64,000 nucleotides of DNA, from the NCBI GenBank assembly GCA_016714785.1, contig JADKCC010000060.1:62001-126000 (forward strand), given 5' to 3'. Positions 15,416 through 26,400 of the stretch are shown here, in pieces. The position numbers and the translations under genes were made by a program. Origin of the DNA: Saprospiraceae bacterium. Its GTDB lineage: Bacteria; Bacteroidota; Bacteroidia; Chitinophagales; Saprospiraceae. The notes under the pieces were generated by a model. It searched no databases. It saw nothing but the letters and a program-made list of their open reading frames with translations, and was not told where the DNA came from. Positions within the stretch are counted from its first letter, which is position 1. Each line of letters begins with the position of its first letter.

Positions 15416-18216
15416 TGAGAAGTTGGATGTTGTCATTTTTGTTGGTTTGGGCGATCGGAACTTCTGCGCAACATTTGCATTTTAATCAGCACGAGATAAG
15501 TGTGGACCTGTTACGTAGTAATCCTACTTGTCTTTACCGACATCACAATGGCGTCATTCACATAGGTACACAAGAAGGATTGGTAGATTTTGATGGTTTG
15601 AAAAAGTACGAATATTTGCGATCTGATGGCGGTAGTGAACATGTTACAGCTTTGTTTCATGATGGTGCAACTTTGTGGGTTGGGTATGAAGATGGTGCTA
15701 TTTTTCATTTGAATAATCAATCGCTCACGCCTTGGATCATACAAGAGGGTTGGTCAAAATCCAAGATTACTGATATCGTCAGAGATAAAGCAGGACAATA
15801 TTGGATCAGTACTTATGGTGAAGGAATCTACGTATTTGCAGATCAAGTATTGTACAATATCGACAGCGATGATGGGTTGGGAAGTGCAGACATATACAGC
15901 ATGGTCTCTGATAAAAAAGGTCAGATATATGTAGCGACAGAGAGTGGCATTTTTGTTTGTCGGTTTGCAAGTGGTCAGAAAAAAATATCCAAACTTTCAT
16001 TCAGTGCAGAGGTGGATAGTGATGTTATACAAGAAATAAAGCTTGATCCTATTCACCAAGTGTTATACGGGACTTCTTATGATGATGGGATTTGGCAGTT
16101 AGATTTGAATACCAAAAGCGCTACTAAAATAAATGGATTATCGGGAAATATAGGTTCATTTGACCATAATATTGGACATTTGATAGCAAGCAAAAATGAC
16201 AAAAGTGAGTCTAAGTTATTTCAAGTAAAGGCAGGCATCACACAGCGATTGTATGCTGATGGTTTGGAAGGTGATTTATCCATAACACAAACTATGTTGG
16301 ATGAAGAGGGAACACTTTGGGTATTATGTAAAAACAATGGGCTATTATCTGCGGATGCAAGTTTTGTTACTTATCCATCTACCTTATTTCCTACCCAAGC
16401 TGTGTTGAAAATTGGCCCAATTATTTACTTGGGTGATGAAAATGGCCTATTCCGAACCAATGAAAAAGGGGAAACAAATGTGCTCATAAAAGACGAAAAT
16501 ATATTGTCTTTGTTTCATGCCGTTTATACCAATGAAATATGGGCTGGTACCTTTGGGAATGGTATTTTTATAATAGATATTGCTACTGGTAAAATCAAAA
16601 ATATAAATGAGTCATCAGGCTTGATCAATAATAATGTATTTAGCATCGCTCAGCACCAAAACGATGTTTGGGTTTCCACTTTGGCAGGTTTGCAACAGAT
16701 AAGTCAATATGGAGAATTTAAAAAGTCTTGGAACAAAAAAACAGGATTGCGATCTGATTACAATTATACACTATTTGCGGATAGCAAAGACAACCTATGG
16801 ATAGGTACGGATGGAAAAGGTTTGGCATACATGGATCGCAATAATCAATTAACCACTTCGGGTGATCGTGAGACGGTCATATCGATCACAGAGGATGCCA
16901 AAGGTAGGATATGGTTTTGTAATTTGGATAAAGGGCTTGGTTATATAGAAAATGGTAAAATAACACCATTTGGTCTCGAAAAAGGCCTTTCAGAACTGCA
17001 CATTTCTGGTATTACATCCGATAATAAAGGCAATATTCTAGCATTCCATCATACTGGTATAGACGTCATTGATAGCGAAAAACTGACCGTATTGTGTATC
17101 GGGAATAATATAGGCATTCGCAAATGGGATCAGAATATCAATGCATTTTATAAAGATAAGTCGGGTAGTATCATACTGACACATAAAGATAAATGGATAG
17201 CTTACGAACCGAAACAACATAAAATAGCACATCCTACATTATTTATAAAATCCGTTATGTGTGGACAAATAAAGTTGCCATACGACGAAACAATTGTGCT
17301 GGCTTATGACCAAAATGATTTTCAGGTGGAATATGCGGGGATATGGATGAATGACCCAAAAGCAGTAACTTACAGATATAAAATGGAACCTTTGGATATG
17401 GAATGGAGATATACTAAAGACCTAAAATTGATCTACGCAAATCTCCCTGCTGGAAAATACAAATTTGATATTCAATGTGGTATCAATCAGCAGTTTTTTA
17501 CATCCAGTACGGGCAAGTGGACATTTACCATTAAAGCTGCTTTTTGGCAAACTTGGTGGTTTTATTTGGCTATTGTATTAGCCATTATTGGGTTGATAAT
17601 GTGGTGGTCCGAAACCAAAAACAAACGCTCCAAATTTATGCAACAAATGCAAACTGAACAAGTCAAAAGCCAACTAGAAACGCTCAAAAGTCAGATAAAT
17701 CCACACTTCCTTTTCAATAGTTTCAATACGCTCATATCTACCATTGAAAAAGAACCTAAAGAAGCAGTAGTATTTGTAGAGAAGTTGTCAGACTTTTATA
17801 GGAGCATGTTGCAATATCGGGATACTGATCTCATCACGCTTCAGGAAGAGCTAGAAATCCAAGAGAATTATAGGTTTTTGCTTTTCCAAAGATTTAGACA
17901 AAATTTGAATATTAAAGTAAATATTACCGATAGTAAAATGATTTATTTGGTGCCTTTGACATTACAAATATTGACCGAAAATGCAGTGAAACACAATATT
18001 GTATCAGCAACAAAACCATTGGAAATAACCATCACCAGAGAAGGAGATCAATTGAAAGTTTGCAATAATTTACAATTGCGATTGACAGCAGAAAAATCGA
18101 CTCATTTTGGGCTACAGTCATTAAGCAGAAGATATCTTTCTATCACTGGAAAAGAAATTCAAGTAGAACAAACCGAAAAATATTTTTGTGTAACCATTCC
18201 CCTAATCAAAGTATGA
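15412..18216 (+). CDS. two-component sensor: beta-propeller + YYY domain + LytS-type histidine kinase
   Basis: This 934-residue membrane kinase has an N-terminal signal (MRSWMLSFLLVWAIGTSAQ) and a long extracytoplasmic part of two-component-regulator propeller repeats (LWVGYEDGAIFHL, YWISTYGEGIYVF, LWIGTDGKGLAYM, IWFCNLDKGLGYI). A YYY-type domain follows near residues 620-700 (YRYKMEPLDMEWRY, LPAGKYKFDI), then one membrane helix near 710-732 (WWFYLAIVLAIIGLIMWW) and a His_kinase domain with QINPHFLFNSFNTL, phospho-accepting His 765. A shortened ATPase domain closes it (LQILTENAVKHNI, FGLQSLSRRY). No DNA-binding domain is fused; the partner regulator follows with a 4-bp overlap. It overlaps yceI by 4 bp. 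Confidence 0.93.
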   Translation: MMRSWMLSFLLVWAIGTSAQHLHFNQHEISVDLLRSNPTCLYRHHNGVIHIGTQEGLVDFDGLKKYEYLRSDGGSEHVTALFHDGATLWVGYEDGAIFHLNNQSLTPWIIQEGWSKSKITDIVRDKAGQYWISTYGEGIYVFADQVLYNIDSDDGLGSADIYSMVSDKKGQIYVATESGIFVCRFASGQKKISKLSFSAEVDSDVIQEIKLDPIHQVLYGTSYDDGIWQLDLNTKSATKINGLSGNIGSFDHNIGHLIASKNDKSESKLFQVKAGITQRLYADGLEGDLSITQTMLDEEGTLWVLCKNNGLLSADASFVTYPSTLFPTQAVLKIGPIIYLGDENGLFRTNEKGETNVLIKDENILSLFHAVYTNEIWAGTFGNGIFIIDIATGKIKNINESSGLINNNVFSIAQHQNDVWVSTLAGLQQISQYGEFKKSWNKKTGLRSDYNYTLFADSKDNLWIGTDGKGLAYMDRNNQLTTSGDRETVISITEDAKGRIWFCNLDKGLGYIENGKITPFGLEKGLSELHISGITSDNKGNILAFHHTGIDVIDSEKLTVLCIGNNIGIRKWDQNINAFYKDKSGSIILTHKDKWIAYEPKQHKIAHPTLFIKSVMCGQIKLPYDETIVLAYDQNDFQVEYAGIWMNDPKAVTYRYKMEPLDMEWRYTKDLKLIYANLPAGKYKFDIQCGINQQFFTSSTGKWTFTIKAAFWQTWWFYLAIVLAIIGLIMWWSETKNKRSKFMQQMQTEQVKSQLETLKSQINPHFLFNSFNTLISTIEKEPKEAVVFVEKLSDFYRSMLQYRDTDLITLQEELEIQENYRFLLFQRFRQNLNIKVNITDSKMIYLVPLTLQILTENAVKHNIVSATKPLEITITREGDQLKVCNNLQLRLTAEKSTHFGLQSLSRRYLSITGKEIQVEQTEKYFCVTIPLIKV

Positions 18217-18950
18217 TCAAAATCGTAATAGTAGAAGATGAAGCAGCCGCAGTAGAAAGACTTTCTGAGATGCTGCTTAGCATAGATTATGAGATCAAAA
18301 TTGTCCATATATTGGATAGTGTGGTTGATAGTATTGATTATTTTTCACAGCTTCATGATTTTGACCTAATTTTTATGGATATTCATCTTTCAGATGGCAA
18401 TAGTTTTGATATATTTAAACACGTAACTATATCAAAACCGATCATATTTACTACTGCCTATAGCGAATATGCACTTGATGCATTCAAACAATATGCTGTA
18501 GATTATCTACTTAAACCCATTAAAAAAGATCAACTAACCGCTGCCATAAAAAAATACGGCGATATTTTCCAACCTACCATTCCTGATTATACACAACTGA
18601 TAGATAAAACCACGATAGAAAAAAGGTGGATGATCAAAATAGGACAGAACATCAGGGTAGTAGATTATGCGGATGTAGCTTATTACTTTACCATGAAAAA
18701 AATTACCTATTTGATGACCTTTGAAGGGAAAAAATACCCTGTTGACTTGACACTGGAGCAAATAGAAACACAGATTACAGACCAAAATTATTTTAGAATC
18801 AATAGACAATATATCATTCACCAACATGCCATCGACAAAATGAGTACCCATACCAAATCTAGGGTAAGGATTTCGCTCAAAACAAATGAAGAAGAAGTAA
18901 TAGTCAGTACAGAAAGATCACCCAATTTTAAAAAGTGGTTAAAAGCCTAA
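18213..18950 (+). CDS. LytTR family response regulator
   Basis: This 245-residue regulator has a receiver domain (MIKIVIVEDEAAAVERLSEMLL; phospho-accepting Asp 56 in LIFMDIHLSDGNSF; TTAYSEYALDAFKQYAVDYLLKPI) and a C-terminal LytTR DNA-binding domain (MIKIGQNIRVVDYADVAYYFTMKKITYLMTFEGKKYPVDLTLEQIETQ, YFRINRQYIIHQHAI). It is the natural partner of the kinase before it; the ATG at 18213 overlaps the kinase stop by 4 bases, and this start removes ten non-conserved residues of the longer frame. LytTR proteins bind direct repeats upstream of their targets; the target here is unknown, with the neighbouring yceI/cytochrome genes as candidates. Confidence 0.95.
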   Translation: MIKIVIVEDEAAAVERLSEMLLSIDYEIKIVHILDSVVDSIDYFSQLHDFDLIFMDIHLSDGNSFDIFKHVTISKPIIFTTAYSEYALDAFKQYAVDYLLKPIKKDQLTAAIKKYGDIFQPTIPDYTQLIDKTTIEKRWMIKIGQNIRVVDYADVAYYFTMKKITYLMTFEGKKYPVDLTLEQIETQITDQNYFRINRQYIIHQHAIDKMSTHTKSRVRISLKTNEEEVIVSTERSPNFKKWLKA

Positions 18951-19098
18951 TCTACAGTATGGTAATTTTTTGATAATCAAATCAAATAATTTTAGTTTGG
19001 ACAAAAAAAATGGCAGATTTTGTAAATTCAATGCTTAAAGTATGTTGAAGTTAACGTACAAAATTTCAAACATAAAGAAGTAAAAACACCCTAAACAC

Positions 19099-19143
19099 AA
19101 AAAAAAAGGGACATATTTTTAAAATATGCCCCTTCTTTTTTTG
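19099..19143. terminator. bidirectional terminator between the LytTR gene and rpoC
   Basis: A hairpin centred near 19120 pairs GGGACATATTTT with AAAATATGCCCC (one mismatch) and is flanked by an A-run on the left and a T-run on the right. It can therefore end both the plus-strand regulator transcript and the minus-strand rpoBC transcript, which converge here. Confidence 0.85.
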
Positions 19144-19159
19144 GTATTAATAATAGATA

Positions 19160-22100
19160 TTAAATCACATTATATTCATTGATAGCCTCAACTTCCAAAT
19201 TCTTGAAATGTCTAAGCCCTGTACCTGCTGGTATATTTTTACCAACAATAACATTCTCTTTCAAACCTGACAATGAATCACGTTTAGCTGAGATGGCTGC
19301 AGTACTCAAAACTTTGGTCGTCTCTTGGAATGACGCAGCTGAGATCCAACTCTCAACACCCAATGAAGCCCTTGTGATACCTTGTAGAATAACACTTGAA
19401 GTAGCAGGAACAGCATCTCTTACTTGCGCAATTTTCTTATCATTTCTCTTAAGGATAGAATTCTCCTCTCTCAGTTGTCTGATTGAAATAATTTGTCCAG
19501 GTTTAAGATTTGGTGAATCACCATGTTCAGTAACAACTTTTTTGTCATAAATCCAATCATTTTGTTCATTGAACTCGTGTCTATCTACAGCTTCACCTTC
19601 GAGGAATGTAGTATCACCTGGATCAACAATCTCTACCCTTCTCATCATCTGTCTCACGATTACTTCGATATGTTTATCATTGATAGCGATACCCTGTGAC
19701 CGATAAACTTCTTGCACACCATTTACCAAATATGATTGAACAGCAAATGGACCTTTAACATTCAAAATATCTAACGGAGCTACAGCACCATCTGACATCT
19801 GCATGCCTGCTCTGACGAAATCTCCTTCTCGCACAAGTAAGTGTTTTGAAAGGCCGACAAGATATTTTCTTCTTTGACCAGTTTTCTCGTCATCAATAAA
19901 TATCTCTCTGTTACCACGCTTGATTTTACCATAAGTAACAATACCATCAATCTCGGCAGTAATAGCTGGATTAGAAGGATTTCTTGCTTCAAAAAGCTCT
20001 GTTACCCTTGGAAGACCACCCGTGATATCTTGAATCTTACCTAGATTTCTAGGAATTTTTACAACTTTTTGACCTGGTACTACTTCAGCATTATCTTCGA
20101 TAGATATATAGGCGCCAACTGGTAAGTTATACGTTTTCAACTCATCACCTGAAGGAGATATAATCTTGATAACAGGAATCTTCTTCTTATTTTTAGATTC
20201 TATGATGACTTTTTCAGCATATCCAGTTTGATCATCTCTTTCTACTCGATATGTGACACCTTCTTCGATATCTTCAAACTGAGCAATACCACCAAATTCA
20301 GAAATAATTAGATTATTAAATGGATCCCATTCACATATTGTTTGCCCCTTAGTTACCTTGTCTTTGTCTTTAATTAACAATGAAGATCCATAAGGAATAA
20401 AATAAGAATTATAAACCTTTTTCGATTCTGGATCTACCACTCTAATCTCACCTGAACGTGAAAGGACAACTTGCATTTTTGAACCACCTTCTATTTGCTC
20501 AGTAACTTTAATATTGTCAAATTCTACCACACCATCAAATTTTGTGGTAATCTCAGACTCAGTTTTTGAAACTGACGCAATACCACCCACGTGGAATGTA
20601 CGTAGAGTCAACTGTGTTCCTGGTTCCCCAATAGACTGCGCTGCGATAATTCCTACCGCATCACCTGTTTCTACTCTTCTACCAGTAGCTAGGTTTTTAC
20701 CGTAACATTTTGCACAAACACCTACCTTGGTTTCGCAAGTAAGTACCGATCTAATAGTAACCATTTCTATGCCAGATCGCTCAATATTAGCCGATATTTC
20801 AGGAGAAATATACTCTCCAGCACCTACTAATAATTCATCTGTTATAAGATCTTTTACATCATAAAGTGAGTATCTACCCACTATTCTTGATGCCAATCCT
20901 TCGATCACATTTTCATTATCTTTCAATGCTTCAGTGTCTATACCTCTAAGAGTAGTACAATCTTCCTCAGTAATGATAACGTCCTGTGCTACATCCACCA
21001 ACCTTCTAGTAAGGTAACCCGCATCCGCTGTTTTTAGCGCTGTATCCGCCAAACCTTTACGCGCACCGTGGGTAGAGATAAAGTATTCCAAAACTGAAAG
21101 TCCTTCTAAGAAGTTGGCCAAGATTGGATTTTCGATAATTGCTCCACCAGTATCACCAGATTTTCTTGGTTTTGCCATCAGCCCTCTCAAACCACACAAC
21201 TGCTTGATTTGTTGTTTTGATCCCCTTGCACCTGAGTCCAACATCATAAATACAGAGTTGAATCCTTGTTTGTGCTGCGCGATCTCTCGCATCAAATTGT
21301 CAGTAATCTTATTATCGGCAAAAGTCCATTTATCAATAACTTGGTTATATCGCTCATTCGGAGTGATCAATCCCATGTTATAATTTTCCCAAACCTCATC
21401 CACTTCCTCTTGTGCTTCCAAAAGAGTCTGTTCCTTAATACTTGGGGTAATCAAATCTCCTAAGTTGAATGAAAGTCCACCTTTATACGCCCAGAAGAAT
21501 CCCAAATCTTTGATTTCATCCAAAAACTTTGCAGTTTGGGTGAAGTCTGTTCGGATGATGATATCTCCGATGATCTTTTTAAGACTCTTTTTTGTCATCA
21601 ACTGATTGATAAAAGGAACTGTAACTGGAGTACTTTGGTTGAAAATTACTCTACCTACAGTAGTCTCAATAATTTTAGTAACCAAATTACCTTCGCTGTC
21701 ATCAATTCTAGCTCTTACTTTTATTACAGCGTGAAGATCTATGGCTCTTTCATTAAAAGCTATCACCACTTCTTCTGCACTATAAAATGTACTTCCTTCA
21801 CCTTTCACTTTGATTTCAGGAGTTGACTTTTTAGGTTTTGTAAGATAATACAAGCCCAAGATCATATCCTGAGAAGGAAGTGTAACTGGAGATCCATCCT
21901 GAGGGTTGAGCATATTGTGAGCAGAAAGCATCAACATTTGAGCTTCCAAAATAGCTGCATGGCCCAATGGAACGTGTACCGCCATCTGGTCACCGTCAAA
22001 GTCGGCGTTAAATGCACCACAAACCAATGGGTGAAGCTGAATCGCTTTACCTTCTACCAATCTAGGCTGGAATGCCTGAATAGAGAGCCTGTGAAGTGTA

Positions 22101-23419
22101 GGAGCCCTGTTTAACAAAACTGGATGCCCTTTCAAAATATTTTCAAGAATTTCCCAAATTACAGGGTCTTTCTTATCAACTAATTTCTTAGCAGATTTCA
22201 CAGTTTTGACTACACCTCTTTCTATCAATTTCTTGATAATAAATGGTTTAAACAATTCTGCTGCCATTCCTTTAGGAATTCCACATTCATGCAATAATAA
22301 GGTAGGTCCTACGACGATTACAGAACGACCAGAATAATCTACCCTTTTACCTAAAAGGTTTTGACGGAAACGTCCTTGCTTTCCTTTAAGTACATCACTC
22401 AAAGATTTCAAAGATCTACCACCTTCTGCTTTTACCGCATTAGACTTCCTAGAGTTGTCAAAAAGTGAATCGACCGCTTCTTGTAACATCCTTTTCTCGT
22501 TTCTAAGGATTACTTCTGGCGCTTTGATTTCCAAAAGTCTTTTTAAACGATTATTTCTGATGATTACCCTTCTATACAAGTCATTCAAATCTGAACTCGC
22601 AAATCTACCACCATCCAAAGGTACCAAAGGTCTCAACTCTGGTGGAGTAACAGGTAAATATTGAATGATTGTCCATTCAGGTCTATTATCTGTCGTCTTT
22701 TGACCATCTCTGAAAGCTTCTACCACTCTCAGTCTTTTCAGTGCTTCTGATTTTCTCTGCTGAGATGTTTCATTGGCAGCTTGATGTCTCAATTCGAAAG
22801 ACAATTCGTCCAATTTAATTCTTTCCAAAAGATCTCTTACAGCCTCTGCGCCCATCTTTGCAATAAACTTAGTAGGGTCAGAATCATCCAATAATTGATT
22901 ATCTTTCGGCAAAGTGTCTAAGATATCAAAATATTCTTCTTCAGTTAGCAATTCGTGTTTTGCAATGTCATTTTCTTTGACACCTGGCTGCACAACTACA
23001 TATCTTTCATAATATATGATAGACTCTAATTTCTTGGAAGAATATCCTAAAAGATATCCAATTTTATTAGGTAAAGATTTGAAAAACCAAATGTGAACTA
23101 CAGGCACCACCAACTTGATGTGGCCCATTCTTTCTCTTCTGACTTTCTTTTCAGTAACTTCTACACCACAACGATCGCAGACGATTCCTTTATATCTTAT
23201 CCTTTTGTACTTACCGCAGTAACATTCGTAATCCTTTACTGGTCCGAATATTCTTTCACAAAACAAACCATCTCTTTCAGGTTTGTATGATCGGTAATTG
23301 ATTGTTTCTGGTTTTAATACCTCACCAAAAGATCTCTCCAAAATCTCATCTGGAGAACTTAAACTAATCGTAATCGATTCGAATCCTTTAGTTGGTTTTA
23401 CACCCTTCTTTTTTAACAT
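19160..23419 (-). CDS. rpoC: DNA-directed RNA polymerase subunit beta'
   Basis: This 1419-residue subunit of RNA polymerase carries the catalytic [12 protein letters not shown] motif that binds the two Mg ions. The N-terminal zinc finger is [36 protein letters not shown], and the second zinc site is [17 protein letters not shown]. Other landmarks are [16 protein letters not shown], the bridge-helix region [18 protein letters not shown] and [25 protein letters not shown] (read here as [18 protein letters not shown]). It follows rpoB by 37 bases and ends the large ribosomal/RNA-polymerase transcript, with a terminator 17-60 bases beyond its stop. Confidence 0.99.
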   Translation of the reverse strand: [1419 protein letters not shown]

Positions 23420-23456
23420 AATAATGTGATTATAAAACGTTTAAAGAATTGTTTAA

Positions 23457-26400
23457 TTAATCAAACTTGATATCCAATGCCAAACCTCTCAATTCATGCA
23501 CCAATACGTTGAATGATTCTGGAATATTTGAATCAGGAATATTATCACCTTTGACAATTGCTTCATAAGCTTTTGCCCTACCAATAATATCATCAGATTT
23601 GATGGTCAATAATTCCCTAAGGATATTGGCTGCACCATAAGCTTCAAGTGCCCAAACTTCCATCTCTCCAAATCTCTGACCTCCAAATTGAGCTTTACCA
23701 CCTAATGGTTGCTGAGTGATCAATGAGTATGGTCCAATAGATCTTGCATGCATTTTGTCATCTACCATGTGTGATAATTTCAACATATAGATCACACCTA
23801 CAGTAGCTTGTTGGTGGAACTTGTCGCCCGTCTCACCATCATATAAGAATGTCTGACCATAAGGTGGTAAGCCTGCTTTCTCGATATATCCTTCAATTTC
23901 ATCCAAGCTAGCTCCGTCAAAAATCGGTGTTGCAAATTTAACACCCATCTTTTTACCAGCCCAACCAAGTACAGTTTCGAAGATTTGACCCAAGTTCATC
24001 CTTGAAGGTACACCCAATGGGTTAAGTACTATATCTACAGGAGTTCCATCTTCTAGGAAAGGCATATCTTCATCTCTTACGATTCTAGATACAATTCCTT
24101 TATTTCCGTGTCTTCCTGCCAATTTATCTCCAACTTTCAACTTACGTTTTTTAGCAAGATACACTTTGGCTAATTTTAATACACCAGCAGGTAATTCATC
24201 CCCTATACTGATATTAAATTTTTCTCTTTTATATCTACCCAATTCTTCATTGAGTTTAATGGAGTAATTATGAAGTAATCTTGCGATCAACTCATTTGTC
24301 TTAGCATCCTTGGTCCAACCTGAGTAATCAACAGAAGTATAATCCATTTCCTTGAATGCCTTAGGATTAAATTTACCACCCTTTGGAATCAATTCTTCGT
24401 TATAAATACTTCTAACACCTTCAGATATTTTCCCTTCTAACAAAGTCATTAACTTATCAATCAAAATTGTTTTCAACTCATTCATGTTGATAGCATGAGT
24501 GTCTTCCAATTTAGAAAGTAATTCCTTTTCTTGTACCTTTTGGAATTTATCTTTTTTTGCTCTTGCAAATAATTGCTTACTTATAATTACACCTTGAGTA
24601 GATGGAGAAGCCTTCAAAGATGCATCTTTCACATCACCAGCTTTGTCACCAAAGATTGCTCTTAACAATTTTTCTTCTGGAGTTGGATCAGACTCGCCTT
24701 TTGGAGTAATTTTTCCTATCAAAATATCCCCTTCTTTTACCCAAGCACCTACTCTGATGATACCATTTTCGTCAAGATCCTTTGTGGCTTCTTCACTTAC
24801 ATTTGGTATATCATTGGTCAATTCCTCTTCACCAAGCTTAGTATCTCTAACATCTATTTCATAACTTTCGATATGTAAAGATGTGAAAATATCTTCTTTA
24901 ACTACTCTTTCAGAAAGTACAATCGCATCTTCAAAATTATACCCTTTCCAAGGCATGAAAGCAACTTGCAAATTTTGACCTAAGGCCAATTCACCATTTT
25001 CAGTAGCATAACCTTCACAAAGCAAACTACCTTTTCTCACTCTTTGACCTTTCTTTACAATTGGCTTAAGATTGATACAAGATCCTTGATTGGTACGAAC
25101 AAATTTTATTAGGTTGTATTTCTTTATATTGTCATCAAAAGAAACCAACATTTCTTCTTCAGATTTGTCATAACGAATGATAATTTCGTTGGCATCAACA
25201 TAATCTACCACACCTTCGCCTTCAGCATTGATCAACATGTTTGAGTCTTCCGCTACTTTGCCTTCAAGTCCTGTACCAACAATTGGCGATTTAGGTTTTA
25301 CCAATGGAAGTGCTTGACGCTGCATGTTAGAACCCATCAAAGCTCTGTTTGCGTCATCATTCTCTAAGAAAGGAATCAAAGATGCAGAAACACCAACAAT
25401 TTGGTTAGGTGCAATATCCATAAATTCAAGTTCCATAGGAGAAAGTACAGGAAATTCACCATGTTCTCTTGACTTAATTCTTTCATTGACGAAAGCACCA
25501 GATTCACCTACTTGAGCATTTGCTTGAGCTATCCTTCGATAATCTTCAGCTTCGGCGGATAGATATAGTATTTCACCACTCATATCCACCTTACCATCGA
25601 TAACTTTTCTGTATGGAGTCTCAAGGAAACCCATTTTATTAACCTTAGCATGAACACATAGTGTAGAAATAAGTCCAATATTTGGGCCTTCCGGTGTCTC
25701 AATTGTACATAGACGTCCATAATGCGAATAATGCACGTCCCTTACTTCAAAACCTGCTCTCTCTCTTGAAAGACCACCTGGTCCTAAAGCTGAAATTCTC
25801 CTCTTATGCGTAATTTCAGAAAGTGGATTAGTTTGATCTAGAAATTGGGACAATTGACTAGTTCCGAAGAAAGAATTTATGACAGAAGATAAAGTTCTTG
25901 CATTGATCAAATCAATAGGCGTAAAAACTTCATTATCCCGCACATTCATTCTCTCACGAATCGTTCTTGTCATTCTCGCCAAACCCACACCAAACTGAGC
26001 ATATAATTGCTCTCCAACTGTTCTAACACGTCTGTTTGCCAAGTGATCAATATCATCTAATTCAGCCTTTTGGTTGACCAAACTTACTAAATATTTAACA
26101 ATCGAAATAATATCTTCCTTTGTTAAAACCAGTGTTTCTTTGCTAATATCTAATTTTAATTTTCTGTTGATCTTATATCGACCTACTTCACCTAAATTAT
26201 ATCTTTTATCAGAAAAAAACAATTTATCAATAATACCTCTTGCTGTTTCTTCGTCAGGAGGATCTGTTCCTCTAAGTTGTCTATATATTTGTATAACTGC
26301 TTCTACTTCAGAGGAAGATGGGTCTTTCTGTAAAGTATTATATATTATTGAATAATCTTCTTCGAGGTTTTCCTTTTGAAGAATAATTATATCAGTATCA

